Part shown: positions 10,292-20,454 of the stretch, piece by piece
Layout: each line of letters starts with the position of its first letter
Position numbering within the stretch: position 1 is the first letter of the stretch
Source: Bryopsis sp. KO-2023
Lineage: Eukaryota > Chlorophyta > Ulvophyceae > Bryopsidales > Bryopsidaceae
Length of the DNA stretch: 64,000 nt
Assembly (NCBI GenBank): GCA_030272585.1
Contig: BSYQ01000001.1
Span: 1,116,001-1,180,000, forward strand
Reading direction: 5' to 3'
Notes under the pieces: model-generated
Database searches by the model: none
What the model was told of the DNA's origin: nothing
Seen by the model: only the letters and a program-made list of their open reading frames with translations
Program-made: the position numbers and the translations under genes

Positions 10292-11396
10292 TTAGCCCTC
10301 TTGTTGGCTTTTTGCTTTTTGCTTTTTTCGACCTTTTGAGTTGCTGCAATCGTTTCTTCCCCATTCTCCTTGCGATTTGAATTTGAGGTATTCCTTGATC
10401 GTTCTGATCCGGGATACTTTTTTGCTTTGGGGGAGCTTTTCTCTATCCTGCTCCCTTTTCTCCTCCTCAATGTCGTAGTAGACTTCTTCTTCCTCCTCCT
10501 TCTCCTCCTTTGGAGTTTCCTCCACTGATCTATGTCTATTTTTTAATACCTGGTTGAGAATTGAGGAGGCAACGGCATCAAACAAAGATCAAACACATTC
10601 ATGCAAATTGTTTCCAATGAGTGTCTTGAGTGGAAAATACAACAATTCAATCCAATATGAAAAATTTAAAACATGCAAGTTTCCAACTTCAAGTTTTTTG
10701 CAAGGCCTTCGACCTCTTCTCAAAGAATTTATTCGCTTACCCCCCAGGGCTGTCATGACGAGCATCAGTTTGGCTCCTAGCTTCATGACTGCCACTGCTG
10801 CAGCTAACATAACCCTAGTGTCTAAATCTACAGAAACAAGAAAAAAGTTTGAAAGGGAGCGCTCAAAAGATGCAACAAAGTTCGAAATTCGAGGAAACCC
10901 AAACATTAACAACAAAGCACGCAAAAACTTGGTAAAGATATGTACTTACCTGGGTCTAAAGTGTTGCCCAATCAAAACCTCCTGTCGGAGTAATTGAGCT
11001 TCATGATCCAGTTGAGTGATTGACAGGCCTGCGAGGAGGGGGCATTTGATCTGACGCCTCCTGTCTGGATTAACGGACAGGAGCCTATCGTGGTGGTAGA
11101 CAGCTTGGACCTTTTTGTGTATTAAAATTCAACTGATCCCCTATCATCCTATCCTTGAAAATCACTATGACGGCTGTGCACGCATAAAGAAATGATCAGA
11201 AGGCGAGAAAGAGCAATGTGAAAATGCACAGCGCCAAAGCGAGGGTGGATTGTGGCCAGCGTGTTCGAGTCCAGACACCCAACTGGCCTCACTCTTGTGT
11301 TACAAGCGATAAAAAAAAAGCCAAAGGTTCAGCAGCCAGCGACTCACCTGCTACTGCCATTGCTAAGGCGCCGCAAAGCGCAGAGCGCACCTCCAT
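10292..11396 (-). CDS. Candidate multi-exon gene: Ala-rich hydrophobic start, Lys/Glu-rich tail
   Basis: Not recognised. A first exon (11396-11348) from an ATG encodes 16 residues ending in phase 1. The next exon (10827-10741) follows a strong pyrimidine tract plus TAG and joins in phase, giving a hydrophobic Ala/Met/Val-rich stretch that could be a membrane segment or targeting peptide. It ends at a good GTAAGC donor, also phase 1. A third exon (10549-10292) has an excellent pyrimidine-rich acceptor and encodes 85 residues rich in Lys and Glu, but it is only open in phase 0, so an exon is missing or one junction is wrong. A strong GTAAGTA donor at about 10952 is unexplained. These pieces may also belong to two genes. 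Confidence 0.35.
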
Positions 11397-12086
11397 TGAC
11401 CTCCAGTCTTCGCTAAGGCTGTGAGATATGGAGTGCACGAAACGGAACGAAAGAAAAAAGCCAGAAGTGTATCCTTGCCCCCTGGTATTTATCAGATGTT
11501 TGTGCAGGAACAGAGGAGTTTTTGCAGGTCTGGAACATTTCAAAGTCGCCAATATTTTAAGCTGCTCCAACCTCCGTTGTGTTTTACTTTTTGTCTGTCT
11601 CCAATGATGTCCAAACGTTGAACCAGCATGCAGCCCAACCCCCAGAACTTTAATTTGGGTTGCTGTAGGGGGCCAAGAGTGCAGTGGACTTTTTGAGTAT
11701 TTTTACTGCGGCAGTTATGCAGAAATCGTAACGGTTTTCACAGCAGTATTCAACGGTTTTGTTAAGACGATGGCCTAGATTCAACAACCATCGCTGAAAT
11801 TCATGAAAGGAAGCCTTCCTTCCTCCTCCTGAGGAGGGGTGAGGAGGGGTGGGGAGAGTTGCCTTGGATGGTCGTTTCGGGTATCAGATGCAAAAGTTTG
11901 AGAAGCTATGGTTAGTAAACAGGCTGTGGGGACAGTACTGCAACGATCTTACTATCGCAAGAAAACCGTATCTCTCCCCACAATGTAGTGCTAAGTTTTT
12001 GTTTGATTTTATTGCAAGTGTTATGACTTCTTTTTGGGATCGGTTGTGCACACAAAACTGACTCGGCCGCCTATCTGTGAGCCGGA
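11397..12086. other. Intergenic, no supported gene
   Basis: No domain-like coding seen. A short direct repeat of GAGGAGGGGT-type sequence occurs near 11830-11850. It could hold the promoter of the candidate minus-strand gene that starts at 11396. Confidence 0.35.
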
Positions 12087-12223
12087 CTAAGTCTGCTGCA
12101 CCATTTGTTGCATAAGTGCTGTCTGTTGTTGTAACACTTGTAAAAGCTGTCCGTTGATCTCGCCGCCTGGCGGCGCGCCTGGAGGTAACACAGGGGGAGG
12201 AGGTGGAGGTGGTGAACACAAAA
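12087..12223 (-). CDS. Pro/Gln-rich terminal exon (alternative end of the AKR gene, or separate gene)
   Basis: Read on the minus strand, a CACAG acceptor at 12224 opens a 45-codon frame: a polyproline run, then a Gln/Leu-rich helix-like stretch ending QQMVQQT and a TAG at 12087-12089. The composition is plainly coding-like. No exon of its own lies between it and the stop codon of the aldo-keto reductase 53 bp upstream. A GTACCT donor inside the last reductase exon would splice to it in phase, replacing the last few residues with this tail. That makes an alternative C-terminus the simplest explanation, but a small separate gene is possible. Confidence 0.45.
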
Positions 12224-12275
12224 CTGTGTCCAGATAAATTACATGACCCCCCCCTAAATGATTTACAAACGGAAA

Positions 12276-14895
12276 TCATCGACCAAAGGTACTCTCTGGT
12301 TCAGGGGCTGACTCGATCACAGCTTCGATTCGTGCAATGATATCTGGGGTCAACTTGGGAATAACACCCAAAGCTCCCAGGTTGTCTTCAACCTGAACCG
12401 CAAAAAAACGAATCACGCATTAATCTGACGGTTGAATTCCAACAGCTCCAGGGAGCGTCATTACTCCCTGAGGCTGCTGTGTTCCTTTTGTCTTGCGAAA
12501 CGATGTCACCTCGAATCCCCTATGTTCCAATATCCTTGACAAACAGATCAATCCATGAAAAAACCCAGACTCAACCAACACTCCTCCACAACAGTGGTAA
12601 GAAGTGATGACTTTTTGGTTCTGTTTGTTCAGTAAGCTTGCCTGCGACATCTTGGTGGCACCAGTGATGACTGTTGCAACATTCGGGTTCTTGGCACACC
12701 AGGCCAGTGCCAGCTGTGCAAGAGAACAATCTAGTTCATCAGCAATCGGCTTCAGTTGATCCACCTTGTCGACCTGGCTTCTCCTCTCGACCAGTTTCTT
12801 CTCACGCATACCCTGAATTTTTTCGACCATCCTGATTAGTACAATTGGAATGAAACAATGCTGGAGGTTGAGTTTCTGAGAATGTCTGACACCCCCAGAT
12901 ATTGAAAAATACGTTTCACTGCAGGTCAGGCTTCTCTGTCTTTTCCACCTGACTAATCACAAGAGCATCGCACAATTCACTGACCTGAAAATTGGACATG
13001 GCAAGTCGACTGCCTTCAGGCACGGTTCCCCCACTGTACTTTCCGGTCAAGACTCCGGAAGCCAGCGGGCTCCATGTGGTCAGTTTCGTCCCATAGTTCT
13101 TGTAGACAGGCAAATACTCCTTTTCCACACGGTCTCGCTGAAACATGTGATATTCTGGCTGCTCCACGACTGGCCCAATCAATTTCAAGTTTTTGGCGAT
13201 TTCACATGCCTGCAAGGAAAATTATGAACAAAATTAGCACTGACCACCCAAACTCTGGGTGAAGTTGCATTTCATGTCCCAGCTGGTTCTGCAATTCTTT
13301 CAAACAGGACTACTGAGGTCTCTGGTTTTCCTCCAATATATGCTCCTGGGAAAAGCATTCACTACCCAGCCAACCGCAACACATTCTGAAGGGAAAAACC
13401 TTGATTCAAAACAAATTGCTTGCCTCTGTGATTTGCTGTGCCGACCATTCCGATGTGCCCCAGTAGAAAGCCTGACCTTTCTCGATCACATGATTCATGG
13501 CTCGGACGGTTTCCTCAATCGGAGTGAAAGGATCTGGTCTGTGGCAGAAAACCACATCGACATAGTCCAGTTGCAACCTCTCTAGGGAAGCCTGCCACCA
13601 AAAATCACACACTTTTGCATTCATACTGCTCCAACCTCACTTGAACTTCCTTTCAATATTTGGTTGGCCCAGCCACAATAGTTTTTTACAGCTCAAATCT
13701 GCTTTTCCCCTTCAAATCAATTGAATTGATGGTTTTCACCCTAGAGCTGAGGAGATAGCAAAAGAAAAACTGTTAATCTGTTTGGGAAACTCTGGGATCT
13801 GTTTTTCTGTCCACCATAAGATTCACATTTTTGAAAGATGCCAATGCTTGTGAAATGAGGATTCCTCGATAAACAGGTGGATTTTTCCATTTTTTTTACA
13901 AAAATCTGGCCTCTGCTCTGACCTTCATTCCTTCGATGATGTGCTTTCGGGACAACCCGACTTCGTTCACGGTGGAGCCTCCCCAAAACAGTTTGGTTGA
14001 TATGACGTACTCAGGTCTTTTCCATCCAAGCTCCTGCACAACCATCACCACAGTTTCAGCAATAGAAACATGCATACATCTTCTCAAGAAACTGGAGGGA
14101 AAAAAAAAAAGGAGCGAAGGTGATATGGAAATCATAAAAAAATATTAATAACATTAATATTAACGATCTTATTTTTTTCATTGTTTTTTTCATATCTGAA
14201 TTCAACTGCGCATCAAGGATTTTCCTTCTTCGTTCAACCAGGCACAGTCAGAAACAAAATTTCACCAAAATTTCACAAAACAAGGCATGGATGAGATGGT
14301 GAGCCCCCGACTTTTTTTTTTAGCTAAAAGAAGTACCTTGATGGCATCGCCCATGATCTTCTCAGCCACGCCTTTGTTGTAAATTTCTGCATTGTCAAAG
14401 CTACATGTTCACAGAACCGGTCAATCGCTTCCACACCCCCTTTAGAATGAACTGGCTCTGCTGGGAAGGGCAAAATTCACTTACAAGTTTACTCCAGCTT
14501 CACGATATTTAGTCATCAAGGATTTCGCCTGCAAACACCCAAAAAGGACGAATCTTCAAATTCTTGACCCAAAATGCTGCAGAAAATAATCATCAAGCAA
14601 TATTGTTACCGTTGATGGAGCCACACCTTTCCACCAATGCGAAACACCAAAAAACTATTCATCCCTGAAGAGATAAAAAGATAAAAAGACTTCCACCTCA
14701 CCTCCTGCAGCCCGATCTGGGTCCCAAAGGTCACCCATGCTCCAAAAGACAGAACACTGACCTGTGCGGCGCCAAAGATTCATCAAATGAAACATCCAAC
14801 CCTGCGAACGATAAAAAGACTGGAAAGAACGCTCCGAAATTTGGCAGCAATTCGCCCACCTTCAATCCCGTGTTGCCCAAGTATCGATACTGCAT
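12276..14895 (-). CDS. Aldo-keto reductase, voltage-gated K+ channel beta-subunit type (AKR6-like)
   Basis: Nine exons on the minus strand: 14895-14860, 14761-14702, 14528-14485, 14400-14337, 14033-13923, 13591-13424, 13209-12985, 12831-12642, 12392-12276. The protein starts with the family motif [10 protein letters not shown], followed by WVTFGTQ. The catalytic tetrad is visible as Asp49, Tyr54, Lys82 and His122. EQPEYHMF and [13 protein letters not shown] in exon 7 and [15 protein letters not shown] in exon 8 are typical of Kv-beta and plant KAB1 proteins, which are NADPH-dependent reductases. Two introns (13423-13210 and 12641-12393) have GC instead of GT donors, each in AG|GCAAGC context, and reading phase and family alignment require them. 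The exon 7/exon 8 junction is out of phase as listed: using a GTGCGA donor 11 bases further would repair it, or a tiny exon is missing. It is divergent from the SOUL gene. Confidence 0.88.
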
Positions 14896-15118
14896 GTTTG
14901 CTTCCTCCAGAACGACGCTTTCCAATTGCAGCCGCTTTTAAACTCCGCGATGTCTATCAACTTCAAAACGTTTGTTGCGGTTTGATGCATGTGCGATGAT
15001 CATTAGGCAGGGATTGTAGTGATTTGTGAGCGTTTGGCGAAATAAAATATTCTTCGACTTGGCTTCCATCGAACGGTTGCCAACAGACGCCCCCCCCCCC
15101 CCGAGAAATATAGCGTCC
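14896..15118. promoter_or_regulatory. Bidirectional promoter between AKR and SOUL genes
   Basis: Only 223 bp separate the two start codons, which face away from each other, so both promoters must lie here or overlap the 5' UTRs. It includes a C run of 14 bases near 15091. No TATA box is obvious. Confidence 0.55.
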
Positions 15119-17003
15119 ATGATGTTCGCTAGAATTCAGTGTCTGCGCAGCTTTGCATGTGTGGGACGCCGCAACACGGCAGAGTCCCTATCTTTCGTTC
15201 GCTCCTCGTTGCCAGAATGTTCTCGTCGACACGGGGTTCTCAACTCGAGGGTGGCTGGCTCCAAGCGTCGATTTCTGAACAAAGCGGTGGCCAGCAGCCC
15301 TGAAAGTTCAGAAACCGAAGTAGAAACGAAGGATATTGTCGAGGTGATCCGAGGATTTGGAAATCTTCTGCTCGCATGCATGTCAGAAAATGCATGCACC
15401 AGTGATCGTAGTACAATCGATTGAGAAAATTGAGAAAAATTTAGAAAATACACTCCTGTGTGGATCCTCCTGAGGTACATCTCACGGCTGAATTGAAATT
15501 TCATGCAAAATAACATTCTGCTTAAAGAAAAAAGAATATGCGTTCATGATATCTGAAGGATCACAGTAAAAGTACGGTCAGACATGTGGGTCCACAAAAT
15601 TTATATCTTCATGGACGAATATTCTGTATATATTTTTCTTGTTTCGTTTTTCCAGGAAGCAATTGATTTTTTGAAGGAAGATTTGAAGCATTTATTTGAT
15701 GACCAAGGGATCGACGCATCCAGGTAAATATGCTCTTTGCTCCATCACCCTTTACTGCTTTTTCACAGGAAGTGTATTACATTCTCACACGAATACGCGA
15801 CATAAAGATTGACAGTCCCATGCATCCCGTTTTTGACCATTATCATTGTAAGCTCCTTTTTTTCCCACTTTTTTGAATGCAGATATGACGATGTGGTGGA
15901 GTTTGAAGATCCGATAACCGCTTACAGCAGCATTCAAGGCTACCTATTCAACATTGCGATGCTCCGTCGAGTGTTCGCCCCCACCTACGAAATGCACGAC
16001 ATCAAGAAAACCGGCGAAAACGAAATCACCGCCAGATGGACCATGACGATGCGATTCACATGGAACGGACCGATTCGCGGCTTTTGGGACCCCCGATTGA
16101 TCTTCACCGGGGTGTCCATTTATGGGCTGAACCCTGAAAATGGTAAAATCAACAAACACATCGATTTGTGGGATTCCATCGACGACCAGCAGTACTTCAG
16201 CGTGGAAGCTTTCCGGCATGTGCTGTCTCAAGTCCTGAGTTTGAGCAGCACCCCCGATTTGGAAACTGTGGATTACACCATTCTGAAAAAAACGTCCAGC
16301 TATGAAGTGAGGAGGTATCCATCTTTTCCGGTGATAGAAACCAACATCAAGGATCAGAATTCCGGTGGGTATGTGAATCCAGCTGTGGATGGCAGCAGAG
16401 CTTTTCAGCGATTGGCTGGGTACATTTTTGGACAGAACGAAGGGGAGGAGAAAATGGACATGACGACTCCAGTGATTTCCACTTCCTCCGGAAAGATGCA
16501 GTTTCCCATTGGGTCCAAATACGAGGTACGGTGAAGGATAGAAGAATAGCCATTCTTAGTGGGGGTATTTCTTTACCAACGATCCATCTCAATCGCCTGA
16601 AGTATTTCAGTAGTTCCTCGGCCTCCATTTTCAGCTTTTTTTTCGTCAGATTTGTCCATAATGGTCTTGGTTTGCTTCCCTCCTTCCCCCACCCTTTATT
16701 CAACTTCTTTGTGTGTTTGTTTTTTCCGCACAGGGAATGTCCTCTATGCCAACCCCCACTTCGACTGATGTGGAATGCAAGGATACCGGTGGGGGATTGT
16801 ATGCGGTAGCTCAGTTTGATGGGTTGGCCCTTGAGCCTGATGCCGAAAGGGAACACTCCAAGCTGGAAAAAGCTATGGTTGTGGATGGGATGACCCCAGG
16901 GAAAGACTGGACCTTGGCCAGATACAACGAACCCTTTACCAACCCCGCCACCAGAAGGAACGAGGTGCTTATCCCCATTGAGGATGGGTTCAGCCTCTGG
17001 TAA
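15119..17003 (+). CDS. DUF2358 plus SOUL haem-binding protein, probably plastid
   Basis: Four exons: 15119-15343, 15656-15723, 15883-16525, 16734-17003, giving 401 residues. The first 70 residues are Arg/Ser-rich with few acids, like an organelle transit peptide. Residues about 80-190 carry a DUF2358 (SnoaL-like) domain, with YDDVVEFEDPI, RWTMTMRF and HIDLWDSI. The SOUL domain follows from about 195, with SYEVRRYPSFPVIET and MDMTTPV motifs. This combination is known from plant and algal plastid proteins that bind haem or other tetrapyrroles, proposed to act in haem trafficking. An in-frame GTG lies upstream, but the ATG at 15119 is the first ATG. It shares a short promoter with the reductase gene on the other strand. 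Confidence 0.88.
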
Positions 17004-18184
17004 AACTTGAGGAAAGAAAATCCTTCTCTTGTGAAAAGGGAAGTAGGATTCTTTTTCCCTCTTTGTATATGCTCTTTATTTTTTAATCTTTTGTGGGGGG
17101 TGGACTGCATCTGTTGTACAGGATGATTCATTTTTTATGGTTGATTTTGCCCGATGATTGTATGATCGATCCTGGGAAGCAAGCACAGGCCAGCCACTTG
17201 CATGTACGTTGCATCTCCATATGAAATGGAAGTCAAGGTGGTAGTGTTTTTTTTTATTGGAATCCTATTTCACTATGGGTGAATCATACCATCTCCCCAC
17301 AAATGACAAAATGAAATCAGACCTCATCAGAAGGTGGTGGCCAAAAAGACCCACACTGGTATCTATTCATCTTTACCTCATGATTCGAGATACTTTTGCA
17401 AACCTGGAAGGTTGAAGCCACAGAAAGGTGCATGGAAAGTTGAGGAAGTTATGACATGGGGTGGTCTGGGTCAGGAAGGGATAAAAAGGAAATGTCTTTC
17501 ATAAAATTTGTTGATTGGTGAGTGTGGATTTCCGTATTCCATCAATTTCCTCTATGAATAATGTCAGCATGAATACAGAAACACCATTTCAGAAGGTGCA
17601 CCCACAGAACCCCCTCGAACATTTGACAATACCTTACATAGACAACACATGCAACTCTATCTGCAACCCAAATCTCAAATCTAGTCCATTCGTTTGCCCA
17701 GCCACCCACCCTCCCCCCCCACATTGGTCTGAACTGAAGTCGCAACGCACTTTTACTTTACCTCGTTGCGTCTTTATGCAGATTCTAGGAAACTCGCAGA
17801 TGAGGGGGCAGTTTTTGAACCTCCTGAAATCCTGAACATATATTTCTCTTTGTTGCATTTCCCCTCCCCATTTTTTTATCAATTTAATACCCTCCAATAA
17901 CTCCACCGCTTCCCCCCTTCTCCCATCCACAACCATTCCAGAGTTCAAAATTCCTCATATCCATCCTTTTTCCTCCTTTCCCTTCCCCACTTGATACAGC
18001 ACAGGCATATCCCCTTCGATATTATAATGATACACATAAGTCTTCTTCAGACTTTTTTTCACCCACCCCCAAAATGCTTGAAGTTTTCCTTTCCGCCCTC
18101 TCTTTGAAACACATCTCATTTTCCAGATTCGAGACCCCCTTTCCACCCCCAAACCACCACAACATGCTGCAAAGCAAATCACAC
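17004..18184. other. 3' region with strand-composition switch
   Basis: No gene seen. The + strand is G/T-rich up to about 17550, then abruptly A/C-rich. This fits two transcripts converging, one from the SOUL gene and one from the small minus-strand gene to the right. Confidence 0.5.
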
Positions 18185-18794
18185 TCAAAATGCTCGATGG
18201 ATGTTTTGACCTCGAGCCCTGCTGGCTTCAAATTGAACTCTCATCCGGTGATAATAGTCCCTCACTTTTGCCTCGTTGAAGGAAAACCCATGGAACCCAC
18301 AAAATCGCTTGCAGTACTCCACATACCTATTGAAACACACACAAAACACCCGGAAACATGGATAAAAAACACGATCTAAGCAACATCGAAACAGAAGGGT
18401 AAGGGCACAGTCGATCCACCATATGTTATGCGTATGATCGTGGAAAATATCAATGCAAGATTGATAAACAATCATTGCTGATTTCAAACAGGAACCATCA
18501 TCATCAAAGATTGGCGAGATTGGATCCCTCTGAACAGTTCATCCTGCAACACCACACGCACACAGAAATCAAATCAGAAATTTCCGGATTTTCCCTCCCA
18601 CACACAAGGCATCGATAAAACAACAATCTCTGGTTGGATACTTTGCTTTTTTTTCCGTACAATGTCCCCTTTTACCCATTAAATTTGTGGGTGTTTAGAC
18701 AAAATTTATAGTCATCACTCTTATTTGGGAAAGGCATAAAGAGCTTCAGTATCGGACCCACCTGTGCTTGCATGCTTCCCAGTGGATACTCCAT
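18185..18794 (-). CDS. Small unknown protein, two or three exons
   Basis: Not recognised. On the minus strand an ATG at 18794 opens MEYPLGSMQAQ, ending at a CAG|GTGGGT donor. A TTGCAG acceptor near 18544 then begins a second exon in phase (DELFRGIQSRQSLMMM). A third segment ending with TGA at 18185-18187 is clearly protein-like, rich in aromatic and basic residues (YCKRFCGFHGFSFNEAKV, then a RDYYHRMR stretch). The second-to-third junction is not settled: splicing just before the TAC of YCKRF is in phase, while the stronger TAG acceptor ten bases earlier is not. The product would be about 80-85 residues. The surrounding C/A-rich + strand agrees with minus-strand transcription. Confidence 0.45.
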
Positions 18795-20454
18795 TTTAAA
18801 AAACAAACATCACAAATCACATCACAGCCAATCTTTGATGATGATGATGATGATGCATGGGGACATGAAGGGCCCACGAAGGGCAACACATTTCTTTCCT
18901 CCCAACAAACAGTTTAAAAAAAACAGTCATCTCAAAACCATCCTCAAATCCCCACCCCGCTGCGTTTGCATATATATTTTACAGAATTCACGAGGAGGGC
19001 AAAAGATTGAAGGAAACAAATGGAAGGAGAGGGCGAAAAAGGAGGGGGGGGGGGAGTAAAGGTAAAATAACAATGAACATAATTCCATCTTTCTAAAGCA
19101 CTTAGGGAGCAGGATGAGGTGCACATAATGCAAACATCCTATTTACGACTCCACCCAATGCACTATTCATCATACTCAGAAAGATCGAAAAATGAGAAAC
19201 ATAGAAAGAAAAAAATGGCAGATGGTGATGCAGCCTTTTGCCTTGTAAGCAATCTTTTGCTTATTCTGTGCCTCTCTATTTTTTTTTCTTTTTCTGTTTT
19301 TTTTTCTTGACATAGGTGCATATATCGTCTTCTTGAAAATACAAAATCTCATCACTGCCTGTTTCTTCCCCCCCCCCCTCCCCTCTTCTTTCCTCAAACC
19401 TCTTTCCCCGTTCGTCCCCCAAAGAGAACAAGAAAAAAAAAAGGAAAAAAAAAAACTTCCATCTCTTCCAAGGGAAAACCTCGTTTTCACAACCCTAATT
19501 ACCCCCAGCACCTTCCCCCCAAAACAAGGAAATTGAAAAAAAAAGGAAACAAGAAAAAACTATAAAGATCTATTTCGAATCCCCTCCCCACATAACCCAT
19601 CAAAATTGAATGGTACACACTACAAAATAGAGTGCCGCTGCATTACCTCAGCAGGGCATCTCACCGCCTCCCCCACTAAAAAATCTGGTCTACTGATAAC
19701 TCATACTTTTCGGAGAAACTGAAAGCATACTATAACTTGTAACTATATATCTTGGAACACTAAAAACAAAATCTAACCAGACATATTTATATGAACCTGT
19801 TATCCTGCTCATCCTGAAAGAAACAAGGCCAGAGTAGAGAAACACCAACCGAGTATTTCTTCAGGTCTGAGCATGTCAAATCTCAACCCCATGATGTAAA
19901 ATAGAGTTAATCCCATTGATCCATACGAAACCTGAACCCCTCCCAAAATTCCCCAACCTCCATATTCTCTATATTTGTTTTTCCCCCTCGTATTGAAAAA
20001 AAAAAGGGACGGAAAAGAAAACATCCCTGTATTTTATTTATAGATGTGGGAAGCTTACGTGACGTGGGCAATCATATAGCAAAAAAGGCGAAAAAAAGAA
20101 AAATTAATGGTAAAACGGAAAGGAAAAAAATCATGGAGAAGCCCAAAATCGTAAACCATCGAGAACACATAAACATACAGAAGGAAGCTATCATAATAAA
20201 CCACCATAACCCACGAATTCCCCCCCCCCCCTTTTTTTAAGTTTATAATCCCCTGCACAAATCATAAATAAGTTTTTTCCTCTTGCTCTTTTCTTAGCAA
20301 CAAGAAAATCTAAGAATAAAACATTCCTTCTTCCGAAGAAGAAAATGAAGAAGAAGAAGAAGAAAAAAAATGGAAAATAAAACGCTACATTTTCTTTTTC
20401 AAACTTTTTTTTTTCTTTCTTTATCCTTTCCGTTTTTCTTTTTCCTTCTTGCAC
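18795..20454. other. A/C-rich and homopolymer-rich intergenic DNA
   Basis: No supported gene. It contains runs of A, C and T, (GAT)n near 18836-18855, and a C run at 19370-19378. It probably includes the 3' UTR of the YTH gene that ends at 20455. Confidence 0.45.

Noticed and set aside
10953-11110. Frame of about 50 codons ending at a GTAAGTA donor (minus strand)
   Set aside because: It cannot be joined in phase to either neighbouring exon without a stop codon, so it was not modelled; the donor is mentioned in the candidate gene entry.
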